Positions 46,036 to 59,152 are shown, counted from the stretch's first letter. The stretch is DNA of 64,000 bases from Bidens hawaiensis (GCA_021521415.1 JAIQDT010002833.1:62001-126000), one strand, 5' to 3'. Numbers and translations: made by a program. The notes: a model not told the origin generated them from the letters alone.

Positions 46036-47685
46036 TGTTGTAGCATAAAGGTTTTAATATCATGCATTCCCAACGCAAAATTTGTGCATTTGAATTTAAT
46101 ATAACCGATTCAGATCACTTCAAAATCGACTCGCAAACATGTGCGCGTAAACAAGTTATGAAATATTTTATTATAAAATTATGTTCGGGCACAACTTAAA
46201 TTGATCGGGTATTTTATACCATAACTGCAAAATAAAAGAGAAATTATCATCAGTGTTTAGCGTTCAAACGTAATTATTTTATATAAATTCATACTTTGAT
46301 GCCAAATTTGTAATTTTAATGTATTAATATACAAAACATGAACTTGAATAAAAAATTTCACGTGCTTTATTTTTATCAACCAGCAAAACTCATGTCTTGT
46401 TTTGGGTTTATTTGTGTGACACGATTCTCAAAATCATGTCGAATTCGTTTGACCCTCCAACTCATAAACATGATCCATTTAAATCGTCTGAACTGTATGA
46501 TAGTAATAACTGGTAATCGGGTGAGTTGATAACGACACAAAGTAGAGGGCCACAATATGAAGTTTACTTGTCGCAAATCAATTTACTCACACATTTAAAG
46601 TTTACCCACCCTTTGTAGCTTGTAGGTTCTGCTAGCAAGCATTATACATGCATTTCATATGCGAAATTCATGGCTTTTAACAAGTTTTTTAACAGCTAAT
46701 AACCTGCTCCCAAATCCGTCTAGTCCGTCTATCGCGGGTTTTAAACTGTAGGTTTCCAAAGGGATGGAACACCAAATACACCACCAGATACCATTGAGCA
46801 ATGCCCATGTGATAGACTCGCAAGCACGTGGCTAAGCAAGTTGCTTTCATGTATGTAGATTATTAGGTTTGAACATTTATTTTATAACTTTTTTCAAAAT
46901 AAATGTCTTACATGGCCAAGAAATGGTTATGCATTTTATATCAAAATTTAAAAAATAGAAGAGAAATTAGTATCGGTTTTTATAGTTTAAACGCAGTTAT
47001 TTAATATAAAAATTTGGTATTTTGTTTGTAAATATATAATTTTAACGTGTTAATATGCAAAACATAAAACCAAATGAAAATTTCAGATTGTATCAACATG
47101 TAAAAACCCGTGTCTTGTTCTGATTCGTTTGTCTGACACGACTTTGAAGACCGTCCCGGGCTCTACCCGCCAAAAAAAAATAAAACAAAAAAAATAATAA
47201 TAAAAAACCATTTCAGCAAGAATAGTAAAAATAAATCTCTTCATCATATCATGCCTTACAATTTCACAAAAACCAGACTTGTTGAAGCCTTTAAGCATCA
47301 CACATTATACTTTTAACCTCCAATTTATAATTCAAAAGTCAGGTAACTATACACCATTTGCTACACACCACCAAAAACGAATATATGCCGAAAGATAACC
47401 CCTTTGTTCCTCGCGATAATAACCAAGTATAAGTTACGGGTCTTCCTTTTTTTAACGAAAAAAAAGTGGTTTCGAAATGTTGACTTTTAAGTCAACGTTT
47501 GACTTTAAGTCAACATTTCTGGTCAACCACTTCGATTGGCAGGGAGCGTACGGGGATTTCTTTGCATATATATCAGTGTATGATATATAATAACCAGCGA
47601 TAGCCCTGTAGAAAATATAACGAAAATATTAAAGGTTGAGTTTGCATATATCAGTCTGTATATTAACTAACGAATTTCTTGTGTG
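46036..47685. other. AT-rich spacer, no gene seen
   Basis: Two similar stretches (46170-46420 and 46910-47140) share AAATTAT(C)/TAGCGTT-like words and AAAACATGAA/AAAACATAAAAC, suggesting an old repeat. A palindromic AAGTCAACGTTTGACTT run lies at 47490. No gene features. Confidence 0.45.
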
Positions 47686-47880
47686 TTAGGCTACCGCAGT
47701 CTCCAATTTGGAGAGCCCCGTTGCCCCACTCTAGCCAAACTATGTTGTCTTAATCGGGCCCATGCTGGCTTCAAAGTTTGGCTTGGGTGTTCCCTCGGGA
47801 AACCATACCGCTGACTGCCACTTGACAGTCGTTGTGGCACCACAAGACACAAGAGCAGAACTCTCTGGCGTAACATGATT
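47686..47880 (-). mobile_element. tRNA-derived SINE copy E, truncated
   Basis: GGCTACCGCAGTCTCCAATT...GACTATGTT-like body...GGGTGTTCCCTCGGGAAACC...CTCTGGCGTAACA matches the body of copies C and D. The tRNA-like head is missing. Confidence 0.65.
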
Positions 47881-48122
47881 ATTTGAGTGTTTGGTACATT
47901 CTTATTAATTAATATAAACTAATTTTTAAAATGGAGTGAAACATTCTTGTATATTGTGAAAACTATTTAACTTTAAAATATTAAAAATAATTTCCAAACA
48001 ACTAATAAGATAATCAATTCATTTGATGTTTATATTGTTTTTCTAATTATAAATAACTCGAAATGAGGTGTTCTTGAATATAATATTTGTGTAACTTGTC
48101 TAAAAAATATCATCCAAGTCTG

Positions 48123-48128
48123 TTTATT
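48123..48128 (-). terminator. Candidate polyadenylation signal of the kinase gene
   Basis: AATAAA on the minus strand lies about 70 bp after the stop codon at 48197. Confidence 0.35.
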
Positions 48129-48196
48129 TATCTTCTAAATGATCAAGATCACTTTATCAAAACGTATAACGTACCGATAGAAAATTGTTGTGAAAT

Positions 48197-51100
48197 TCAA
48201 GATATGGTTCTTCCGTAACAGATGGATGCAATGTACAAATTCTTTGACCATTTTTCCTGTTAATATGCCAAAAACAACATAAAATAAGTTGATTAGTTTA
48301 TTTATCATAATATTCAAGAGTTTACAAAAGGTTAATATTAACTAAAGGTAGCAACTTTGACCCGTTTACTAGTAAACGGGTCAAATTCGGTTATTTTTTC
48401 TCTGATGGGTCATGTGGATAAAAGTGAAGTTTCTAGAAACATAAACGAGTGAAGCGGGTCAAACGGGTTGACAGTTATGCAAAATGTAACTTTGCGAGTT
48501 TGTGTGTACAACCTCCTAAGTTGTTGACCCTAGGGGTGAGCAGAAAAACCGAACCGAAGCATTAACCGACGGTTAATTTTTTGTTTTTTGAAAAACCCAA
48601 ATTTCGGTTTCGATTCGGTTATCCATTTTTAAAAAACCGAAAAAAACCGAACCGAACCGATTGATGATGATAAAGATTATCAAGATGATGAGTAATAGAC
48701 TAAACTTTTAAAATAAATAAATAATATGATGAATGAAGATCATGACTAAACTTTTAATGCTTTTTAATTTTTAAACTCTATTTATCAACTTTGTATTCGT
48801 ATAGTTCCACGTAACACGTGCCTATTTTTTGTCTTTTGAATTCAATATATATGTGGGCTGTGGTACTCTAACACGTTCTTATACAAGCTTAAAATACGCA
48901 TTTTCATTTTTTATTTTTTTTTTGCAATGTCAATACATAATTGAAAAAAAACCGAAAATAACCGAACCGAAACCGAAATTAACCGAAAAACCGAAAATCG
49001 GAAAACCGAAAACCAAACGGTTTGCATATTCAAATAACCGATTACTTCGTTTCGATTTGGGTTTCGCCTAATAACCGAACCGAACCGTGGTCAGCCCTAG
49101 TTGACCCGAACCCATTCGACCCATTCACCAACCCGCACGCAGCATGCCATATATGCATTGATCAAGTTATTTTTACTCTTAACAAGTCAAACAGGTAAAA
49201 ATTATAATTAGAAAAAAAACGTTATATGGCTAAAGGAGACACAGAGTGAAATGGGTCAAACAGTTCAACCCAACATGACTCATTTGACCCGCACCGAAAA
49301 ACTAGCTCAGACCTGTTATATTTAGCAACATACTCTTTCTCTTAATTTACAAATAACTTCTTGGAGTTTGCTTTTACATGATTATTCCCTAAACCTATAA
49401 AAATTTTAAAACTAAAAAATCTGTCCTCTTTTTCGAATAAGAACCGAACATTCAGTGAACCGTTTAGTGGGAGCTGAGAAGTTTGTTTAATTCAGTTATA
49501 ATCCATAGGGCTATTTTTGACATTTGCTAATTAAAATATAAGAAAATATGTAAATAATAATAATAATAATAATAATAATACCTTAACATGGGTACAAGGA
49601 AAAGTGGTGGTCCTAAGTGTTTCTTGAGTAACATCTTGAAATCTCCTTTTGGAAGTACTAAGAATAAAGGCGGCTTGATCGTCAGTTGCAGCAACCGATG
49701 TGATTTGGTACCCGTCTTCCCATCTTCTATGAATCCCTTCACTAGGATACAGAAAATCGAGTTCAACGACCTGCAAGTTTTAAATCTTAATAAGAAAATA
49801 TTCATGTTAGATTTACCAAAACGCGCAGTGGCATCGTTACAAAAGAGTAATTGTTGTAATGTAATCAAAATGAGTTGAAGTTTTACATTGGTAAGAAAAT
49901 CTTATTATTTAAGGTCTAAATATTCAGATTTGAATAAATGTAAAACCTTGATTTTTTATTATAAATTTTCAAGTTGCTAATATTATTTTAGAAATGCACC
50001 CTTAATAGGGTTTTAATTTGAGGTCACAAATTTTTAAATTCTTGAAAATATTTAATGTCATAATTACCTAAACGCCCCTTGGCATTGTTAAAAAAATAGT
50101 CATATGATTGGATGTGTCTAAAAAACTATTGTAACTTGACCGGTTTTGTGTTTGGCGAAAACTGGTTTTCATTCATAAGAAATTCTTATTGCTTAGGGTC
50201 AAAATAGTCAAGATTTTCATCAAATGAAAAATATACCATATACAATTAGCCATATCTAACTGACTGATTTTCATTCTTCAAGTTGCAATAAAAAGTCAAG
50301 CGACTTATGTGCATGTTGTAACTAAAGGGTATTTTAGACATTTGACAAGCAAATGTAGGGTCAAGTTATTCTACACAGGGGCAAAAATGAGAAGGATTTG
50401 TAGCCACAAAAAAAACCCTCAAAATAAATAATGAAAAATTAATAAAAAAAAATCATAACTCAAATTTTAATACAAAAACGAAAAATGTAAAAACACAAAA
50501 AATGTTTCCACCGTCTTCCTCGTTCTAAAAAAAAGACATAATGTTGAGTGAAAAAGATTATTGTGTCTTTTCGTTCATCATTGTGTTTTGTGTTTATTTT
50601 CGTCATTGACTGTCTTTTTTTCTTGATATTGTGTTATATTACTCAACATTATGTCATGTTTTGTTCGGCATTGCATTATATTTTGCGATCTATTGTCTTT
50701 TTTGTTTATTATTGTGTTGTTTGTTCATTTTTGGCATTGTGTCTTTTCATCGGTTTTTTTTTTTTTTGGAACGGGGAATGACGGGGGAAACATTTTGGTT
50801 TTTTTATTTTTTTCGTTTTTTATTTATATATTGAGTTATGATTTCTTTTATTTTTTTTTTCTATTTTTTAGAGGTTTTTTGTGTGGCCACAAATCCTTCT
50901 CACACTTCTCATTTTTGTCTCCCTTTGCATTTTAACTTTACCCCTAGCCACTAATCAACATTGAATTATACCTGATTTGAATAATTTGCATCACGAGACA
51001 TCACGACGCCCCATTTATTCCCTGAAGTGGTCATTGAAGTGACCACAAAGCCCTCTTTCCATTTCTTGTTGATCCATTTGAATGGGAAAACTTCACTTAC

Positions 51101-54100
51101 TTTATACGATTGTTGTGTATATGATGTCCCTAATGATAGTTAAAAACAAAAAAAAAGTTTCAAATTATTGACTCTTAGCTAAAACTTGACTCTATATACA
51201 AAACAAACTGTCTACAAATAGCAATGCCTGCGCGTGGTCTGCGTGCCGCAAACAAAAGAGCTTGCGCAGACCTTTTTCAGAAAAACAAACAGCACCATAG
51301 TGAAATTATAACCGTACGTTTAAAATTTTATAACAAACGGTCGGTCAATTTTTATTGCTCTCACAATTTTCTTGGATAGGTGGCGTCTCCTAACGGCCTT
51401 CTACACCTATTACTTATAATTTCCTATTTAACACACAATAACACGCATAGGGAGAGGTTCAATACAAAAGACTAAACTATTGCGAGAAGAAAAGGAAGAA
51501 ACCTAAATCGTTTATTTTTCGATCAATGGTTAATATTATTTTAAAAAGTTTTACTTCTGACATACAAATGTTATGTTATAAACATAAAAAAGCCATTAAA
51601 CTATTTTTTTTCATTTGTTTTTTTTTTACTTTAAAACTATGTGTGTAGGAAATATACATACACATGATAAATGAGTTTTTTAAATGTATTTTTTTATAAT
51701 GTTAAAAATATTGAATAAAATTATATTTTAACCATTTTTTTTGTACTTTAAAATTTTCTAAAATTATAAAAACGAGTAACGTTTTTTGTTCTTTCGCTTC
51801 TCGCACTAAAACCTCTTCTCATTTGATCCATCCCTTGTGTGTATGTGTGTGTATTACACACACACATGCATATATATACACATATACATATAAGAAATAG
51901 AACTTACCCTTGGACATTACAATAAGACACTAACATTTGATGCGCCTACAAGTGATGTAATGTAATAGCCCTTCTCCCATTGATCCATTATCCACTCCTT
52001 AAATACACAAAAAAGAAAGAAATTATTAAAAAAAAATTCTGAAAGTTATATGTATTACCTTGCGTAAAAAGACGGGGGAAATTTCGTAAACTTGTGAAGT
52101 GAAGCCTGTCCCGGCATCCATGATGATTGCCCATAAATCTTGTGATGATGCTACACAACTAACATAAAGCCCGTCGTTTTTCCCTTGTTCCACATGATGG
52201 TGTAATCTTAAATCCTTTATATTGTAATAATACCTACCAACAAAAGAAATTTTAAAATTTGGATAAAATGATATACGAATAGGGGTGTAAACGAGCCAAG
52301 CCGTTCATGAGCTACTCGACATCAGCTAGCCTAAAAATATAAGCTTCTTTAATAAGTGAGCTCAAGTTGCCTTGAGAGCCTCAACGAGCCTATTATATAT
52401 ATATTTTTTATGTAATATATTAAGCATAAACTTGTATAATTATTACTATTGTTACATATAAATTATGATAAAATAAACTAAATAATATGTTATAACAATA
52501 ATATGCTGTGTTATATACTAAATTATGATAAAAATAACAAAATAATATGTTTTGTTATATAAAAGTATTATAATTAAAATTTTTAAATATACAAAAATTA
52601 TAAATGTATATAACCATTTAATAAATAATACAAGAGCCAAACTCGAGCTTGAAAAACTACTCATGAGCCAAACTAGAGCTATAGAAATAGAGCTCGAAAC
52701 AAGTCAAGCTCAAGCCAGGCTCGTTTACACCCCTAGTTCTTAGACAAACAGAACTAACAATTAAGTAAAAAGTCCTCGAATTTGGTCTTGTATATTACTA
52801 TATTTATTTTTGTATAGCCATTAGAAAATCAAACTATTAGTGGTTCATTAATTATAACTAATAATTATAACACAAATGAAACTTAGTTAATTACAAAATA
52901 GTTTTAATTATTTTAAGGTAAAATGCACACAAAACAGTAACATACTTAACTTTTCATCCATTTATACGACAAAGCCAATACAATTAAAATAAAACCATCA
53001 AATCGTGTTACATGTTAGGCCATGTGTAGTGGGGCTACAAATGTGGGCGACGAGGGCGAGAACACCGGGTTGTGTAATGATGATGATGACGTGGCGATCA
53101 ATGATTCGACGGTGGGGCAATTTGTGTGCTACGACACCGCCCCCGGGCTACATATCGCCCCTTTTTCCCACATGTCAAAAATCGCCCCATTTTGTAGCCC
53201 CTCCACTAAACATAGCCTTACGACACAACAATTAAAATACAGAAAGTCGTTACGACACAACATAACCTTACGACACAACAATTAAAAGTATTTTACTTTT
53301 CCGCGAAAATGTCAAAAAAGTAAATTTCCTAAAATAGATTTAACACTTTGTTAATAATCAAACTAATTCAAAAAAAGGTTGAAATTTTAATTGAAATATA
53401 TATATTTCACAAAAACATAAGTGGCACCATACCTTTGTTTCATTGGTGTTCTTGATGAATAAACGGATATCCACTGATTAGCCAGAGCCCCGAGCCTAAT
53501 CTTCTTCCTAGGTTGAGTGTCTTCCAAATTACTAAGCAGCCTTCCCCTCTTTTGTCCCACCTAAAACACACACAAACAATTAACATATTTTTATCTCTAA
53601 AAGATAAATTTAAATATTTAGCTAAAAAGGGTCAAATAGATCAACTATTTTTAATGCATATACTAGAGGTGGCAAATGTGACCCGTGGGTTGAATTGGTT
53701 GTAATAAAATATATATAATGGATCAGAATGGGTCAAGCTAAAAAAAGAAAAGGATTGAAATGGGTCAAAACGGGTTGACATTTCTTGAGTTTTTTTTTTT
53801 GGAACGAGAAAAACTGAGGAATTTTTTTAGTTTTTTTACTTTTTGATTTATATTTCGAATTATCTTTTTAATTATTTTTTTTAATATTTTAGTGAGGGGT
53901 TTCTGAAATCTCAACCCATTTTGACCCATTTCAAAAACCCCTCATTAAAAAATTCAAAAAAAATAATTAAAAAATCATAACTCGAAATATAAATCAAAAA
54001 CTAAAAAAGTAAAAAAAAAACTAAAAAGTTTCATCCATTTTTCTCGTTCCATAAAAAAAATGTCAACCCGTTTTGTGACATCACAAATCAGTTCAAAAAA

Positions 54101-57100
54101 AGAGATTATTGGAGAAAAATTAAATTGCAGTCATATTTAATTTGACACAAATTATGAATCGCAAAGGTAAAACAATAATATAAAAAAGAAAAGGGTCAAA
54201 TAGTTGAAAGTTGCTTAAACTATGTTTTAATGCATAAACACCTCGTAAATCTTATACTAAAAATAGATCGTCTTTAAAATAATAAAATTTGTATTGATTG
54301 GCACATTGATGTTCATAAAAAGGTAATTTTTTAACACAAAAAGGGTGAAACGGGTCGACAATCGTCAAAGGCCTTGTAAATCATACTGCTAAAAAAATTA
54401 GATCATTATTGAAACAAATAAAAAGTGTAATCATATTGACACACTACTAGGCCTGTAAACGAACCGAGCGTTCGGTGAACTGTTCAGCGGGAAGCTCGTT
54501 TATTTCATTCATGTTCATTTATTTATGTTCATTTATGTCCGCTTATTTTCGTTCGTTTATGTTCATTTACATATTAATAAAAAATAATTAAATATTATCT
54601 TAATGGTTTTATATTTGTTCATTTATGTTCATTTAAGTGTGTTCATTTATGTTCGTTTATGTTCATTTATGTTTGTGAACTGTTCGTTTAGAACTTAAAC
54701 AAACGAACATAAACGAACACGAATATGTTCATTTTCTAAATGAATGAACAAGAACACAAAATATGTGTTCGATTAAGTGTTCGTGTTCATTCGGTTCATT
54801 TACAGGCCTACACACTACTTATTAACAGAAAAAAAAACTTAATTGTGAGCCAATAAGACTTGTTTCGACCCGTACTTGAAAATTGGGGCATTTACATATT
54901 TCCCCTTCCTAAACTTTGAAATTACATATTTCCCCAAACCATGCTTAAAGAGCATTGTACATTTTGCATTAAAAACTTGTATTTTGGGGAAATATGTAAT
55001 TTACATAGTTTAGGAAGGGGAAATGTGTAAAAATCCCAAAATTTTACACAACTCTAACTAGAATTATTATTAATTACCAAAATACAAACGGATCATAAAA
55101 ACCGAACCTTTATGGCGCCGTCAATTCTCAACGGGCGCAAAGATGCAGTAGAAACAAGGCAATTTTCAAACAATGCAATAAGCTTTGAGTAATTAGGTTC
55201 TTCATCAAATTTCAAACTTGTCACCACTTCAAGAAATTGTTTAAATGGTGAAGGACAAAAATAACAAAGAAGATCGGGGGACGTTGCCATCTTCTTTCGA
55301 CAAACAAGGAACCCTTTGTTATCGCCCTGTCGCATAATCAAAACATGATGTTATAAATTCAATACCTTTCTGTTAATTCAAGTGAAATATTATTCTCTAT
55401 CTGGTTTATCTTGATTAAGGGTGTGAACTTCTGACATGACACGAAGCTAACACGAAATTCGCGGGTTTGGGTTTGGTATAAACAGGTTCTGGTCTTTTTG
55501 GGTCAAGCCCGTTTAGCTAAAGTGCTAAACGGGCCGTGTTCAGGTCAACCTGGTGATTTTGCAGGTTGACCCATTTAACCCGTTTATTTTTTATTTTATT
55601 TTCTTGAAATGCGTTTTATGTAATAAATTAAATTGGTTGGGATACCTTAATACCAAATTCTGAAACTAAAAAGAAAATTGATATAAGATTTATAATAAAA
55701 ATGTAATTTTTTTATAAAAATTTTTGATCTTTTGTTGTAAAAATGTAAATTTAAAGTACTAAAATGTTAAAACAACAAAAATATAAAATAAAATAAAAAT
55801 CGGGTCAACACGCGAATACGCGTGCCGTGTTCAGGTTCACTTGTTTTGACACAATTTTCAGGTAATGGAACTAATGATTAGAGCCACTTTCAGAAAAAAA
55901 GTAAAAAACTTCCATGATTTTATAAAGTTTAAAAACGAACTTACAGTGAAACCTTGCCATGGAAGTTTCCCTTTAAGGAGAAATATTAATGTATAAGCCA
56001 AAGATTCGAGATCGTCTCTTCGGCTCCCTGTTCTTCCTAAATGAGCATGTACACTTGCGTAACGTACCGTCCCCCTGCATAACAAAGTTCAGCATTTATG
56101 GAAAAAAAAATTTCAACTCTATTAACTTGTAATGCTTTGATAAAATACATAATAAAATTACCTGAACACGTCCGGTTTTTGGTCATAATCAACATGTTTA
56201 CCCGAAGGCACATCCCGCCATTTGGAAGCTGAAATGTTTTATAAAAACAAGGACTCGTTATAATAATCCTCATCCAGAATATGTCTAAATCATGAACCTT
56301 AAACAAAGTAAACTAAAACGATACCTAAACCAAGATCAACTAAATATAACTTTTTCTCATTGGGCGTCCCAGGCTGACCAAGTAAAAAGTTTTCTGGCTT
56401 CACATCTCCATGAACAAAACTGACAAAAATTAATGATCAAACTGTTACACATTCATAATATTTACACGAATTAACTTCATACATATCCTTCTAATGTAAA
56501 TGAGCTGAGCTGCTCGTGAGCTACTCGAGATCAGCTCATTAAAGGCTTGACTCAATCCGAGCTCAAACCCAAGCCCGAACCTGAGCTTGAACTTCTGTTA
56601 TCGAACTCGAGCTGGCTCGCGAGCATAAATGACTAAATGAGCCTATTATTTATAAAATTATATTCAATATGTAAAATATAGATTTATATAAAAACTATTA
56701 TTATGTATAGTAGTTATTATACATAATAATTAAATAATGATAAAAACAATTTAATAATATACATTATGTTATTATAAAGATTACAAGTAGAAAATAGCTA
56801 TAAATGTATAAAAAAATTTTAATAATATACATTATGTTATTTATAAAAATTACAACTAAAAAATAACTTTGTATGTATATAAATTAACTATTAACTAATA
56901 GATAACAAACAAGCCGAGCTCGAGCTGATGATAGACCCCGAAACAAGCCAAGCTCAGGTTCGGCTCGTTTTAAATTAACTACTTCTAAATTTTAGAATAT
57001 TATATTTACCCTTACTAAACACTATCAATTCCATAGTAATAAAATAAAAACCAGTTACATACAATTTTTTTTTAAAGCTAGTTACATATAATAGTTATCA

Positions 57101-59152
57101 CTGAATACAATGATAAGAGAAAATGTTATTATTGTGAATCATTTTAACACATAACACTTACTTAATTTATTCTTGAAACAACTCGTTACAAGTAACTGAA
57201 TCTATTTTATTTACCATGAAATGAGTAGATATGATATATTGTTTTAAAGGGTAAATATGATACTAAATTTTGTATTTGTATACCCTTTTAAGTGAAGTTG
57301 CTCCAATATCGATAAAGACTCCACCGCTATGCAAGCAACCATTTCTTCTGAGAGACTACCAAAACAACAAAAATATAACTTTAAAAAGACAACAAAAATC
57401 GTCATGAAAACTTATGTAAAAAAATGTGATATTTGATTATCGTACGCCTGGTTGCTAGAGTTCCAAACATCCCACAAGCTCGGCCCGAGCTTGTCCATAA
57501 CCTAAAACAAATATGCAGAGAACAATTTTTAGAGGTTTTCAAAGAATCCGAAAACAATAATATATTAAAGAAGTGAAAACTCACGAGGATGTAATAGTCG
57601 CCTTGGCGGCCTTTGTGGTGGACCATTGGAAGTCCATAGCATCCATTAAGAGCACTTCACAACAATAAAAACATCAAAATAGAATTGGTGTTTGTTGTAC
57701 TAAATGGTGTTTAAGAAACATATAACAAAATGACATTTTATTAAAATAAAATATACATTTTTATAAAAAAAATATAGCTAAAAAATAAAAGGAACAGCTC
57801 GTAAGTCGTCTAAAGATTATATTATTGCTAAACATAATAGTTTTTGTAATCATATATGGCAAATTAATTATTTATTAACGTTTAACCCTTACCAAACCCA
57901 CCCGCCCAATGTGACACTTCTTAAAAACGTTACTTACCTATAAACTTGCCATTCATAAGGAGGACTGTAATTGCATCCCTTACCATTCCGAAGCTCTAAC
58001 TTCAAAGCAACCTACACCCATGTACCGTATACCATATATATAAACCATGATAACATTAAAATCAACTTTTTTACCAAAAAGAAAAAAAATGTGTTTGTGA
58101 GAAGAAAAAAAGAAGATATCATGTACCTCAAGAGCGTCGGGCCCGGTGATCCCGAACCCGCCTGTCACCCTTCTACCGACATAAACTTGACCAAACCCTC
58201 CTTTACCTAACTTTCTTTCTAACTTGTATGCAGGAGAATTACCAACCTGAACCTGAAAAAAATAATAAATAAACTAACTTTATTTTTTCTTCACAAAAAC
58301 TGCACAAAAGATAGTAGCAAGAATGGCAAAACACGTTCGCAGGTTAACAAGTCAAAAAGAGTAAACTTTATATAAGGAAGCATAATATTTCTCAATTACT
58401 CGAGCATGTCATTAAAACAAGAAACAACAAGAATTTCATAAAATCAAGAATTAGCTATATATAAAATGAAAGCAGCCTGAAAACCATTATGTTTTAGATG
58501 ATAAAGGTTGAAACTTTAACCCATTTACTTATGAACGGGTCGATTTGGCATGTTATGTTTCATCACAAACTGGTCAAATAAAAAAAAATGAGAAGGCAGC
58601 CAAAAGATATAAGCATTATGCATACAAATCCAAACAGATTTGATTTTTATTGTAATAATATAGTTTCTATTACCGTATTTTAACACATTAGTTATTTATA
58701 CATTAGTTATTTATAAAAACAACTAGCAAAAGAACAAAAAAAAAATTTGCCTGTCATTTTGACCTGTTACTTGCCCTGCATAATTTACCACCTCTATCTC
58801 ATGAAATCATACAAAACAAAAACAGAAAAAGACAATAAACCCTTTCAGGAACCGGGCTCGTGCTTCCCTCCTCTTCACCATTAGCAACATTTTTTTCTGC
58901 ACTTTTACCGACAATCAATTGATCACGAATTGCCACATCCATATTCAACTGAGGACCCGTTGCTCTTCCACCTCGACCTCGGCCTCGACCCCGACCTCTA
59001 CCAGCTGGCCTCGGCATTGGTGCTTTTGGTGTCTGAGCTTTACCTCTACGGGCCCCACGACGGGGAGTAGGAGCTACAATGACATCATCGACATTATTAT
59101 TAGTATTAATGATTTTTTTAGATTGGCAAACACTGCGCCCCAAATCGGGCAT
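48197..59152 (-). CDS. MLK/PPK: MUT9-like / photoregulatory CK1-type kinase, 16 coding exons, one frameshift
   Basis: The family comprises nuclear Ser/Thr kinases acting on histones, cryptochrome and evening-complex partners, and includes rice HD16/EL1. Exons: 59152-58841, 58252-58127, 58011-57938, 57654-57585, 57501-57446, 57355-57284, 56419-56325, 56228-56162, 56074-55945, 55326-55108, 53560-53433, 52233-52059, 51997-51908, 51129-50972, 49770-49582, 48256-48197. All introns are GT-AG and phases agree. MPDLGRS starts a GRGRGR-rich tail. The glycine loop [12 protein letters not shown] is at 119-130, the lysine in VALK at 150, HGDVKPEN at 240-247 and DLGLA at 265-269. From about 408 comes the tryptophan-rich extension ending SICYGRTIS. 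One base is missing in the exon at 51908, giving TAA at 51919-51917. The product is 534 residues instead of 673. Confidence 0.95.
48531..49099. mobile_element. hAT-like MITE in the last kinase intron
   Basis: TAGGGGTGAGCA...TGGTCAGCCCTA is flanked by identical GTTGACCC at 48523-48530 and 49100-49107. The interior is CCGAACCG/CGGTTT-rich at both ends around AT DNA. It separates the exons at 49582 and 48256. Confidence 0.92.
49556..49581. repeat. (AAT)n microsatellite touching a splice donor
   Basis: On the minus strand the donor reads AAG then GTATTATTATT, so the repeat starts within the donor sequence of the exon at 49770-49582. Confidence 0.85.
50345..50940. mobile_element. Foldback element in a kinase intron
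   Basis: GGGGCAAAAATGAGAAGGAT, TTGTAGCCACAAAAAAAACC and ATCATAACTCAAA on the left pair with TTGAGTTATGAT, GGTTTTTTGTGTGGCCACAA and ATCCTTCTCACACTTCTCAT on the right. Between the arms lies an ATTGTGTT-rich loop (50550-50750). It lies in the intron between exons at 51129-50972 and 49770. Confidence 0.82.
51908..51997 (-). other. Frameshifted exon of the kinase gene
   Basis: The exon starts [21 protein letters not shown] in phase with its upstream neighbour. After SVL it hits TAA (51919-51917). Adding one base around 51920-51925 would restore VMSKG and the phase-1 join to the next exon ([13 protein letters not shown]). The exon has 90 bp and the phases require 91. The later exons carry no other lesion. 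It is either a young natural mutation or a sequencing or assembly error. Confidence 0.88.
52280..52735. mobile_element. hAT-like MITE in a kinase intron
   Basis: TAGGGGTGTAAACGAGCC and GGCTCGTTTACACCCCTA are perfect 18-bp inverted ends. The interior has GAGCTCGAG-type words around AT DNA. An 8-bp duplication is not apparent. Confidence 0.82.
53028..53217. mobile_element. Tourist-like MITE in a kinase intron
   Basis: GGCCATGTGTAGTGGGGCTA and its imperfect complement ending CACTAAACATAGCC are flanked by TTA on both sides, the PIF/Harbinger target. 190 bp. Short direct repeats of TTACGACACAACA follow at 53218-53288. The frames reading through it are not genes. Confidence 0.8.
53764..54077. mobile_element. 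Near-perfect foldback MITE in a kinase intron
   Basis: TGGGTCAAAACGGGTTGACA, GGAACGAGAAAAACTGA and GATTTATATTTCGAATTAT on the left pair with ATAACTCGAAATATAAATC, TTTTTCTCGTTCC and TGTCAACCCGTTTTG on the right. Arms are about 140 bp with a short loop at 53895-53935. Confidence 0.85.
54448..54810. mobile_element. hAT-like MITE with perfect 8-bp duplication in a kinase intron
   Basis: TAGGCCTGTAAACGAACCGA...TTCGGTTCATTTACAGGCCTA is flanked by CACACTAC at 54440-54447 and 54811-54818. The interior is full of GTTCATTTATGTTC words. 363 bp. Confidence 0.93.
54885..55038. mobile_element. Small foldback MITE in a kinase intron
   Basis: TTTACATATTTCCCCTTCC and AACTTTGAAATTACATATTT pair with AAATATGTAATTTACATAGTT and GGAAGGGGAAATGTGTAAA. 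It lies about 70 bp from the splice donor of the exon ending 55108. Confidence 0.8.
56494..56979. mobile_element. hAT-like MITE in a kinase intron, decayed
   Basis: TAATGTAAATGAGCTGAGC and GGCTCGTTTTAAATTA are inverted ends with changes. CTCGAGCT/AGCTCGAG words lie inside both ends. It lies in the intron between exons at 57355-57284 and 56419. Confidence 0.65.

Noticed and set aside
49588..49878. 96-codon plus-strand frame
   Set aside because: Antisense shadow of the kinase exon at 49770-49582.
50548..50935. Phe-rich, membrane-like frames
   Set aside because: Three overlapping frames in the T-rich loop and arm of an intronic foldback.
53005..53285. Two overlapping plus-strand frames with Cys and Asp runs
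   Set aside because: They read through a Tourist-like MITE in a kinase intron.
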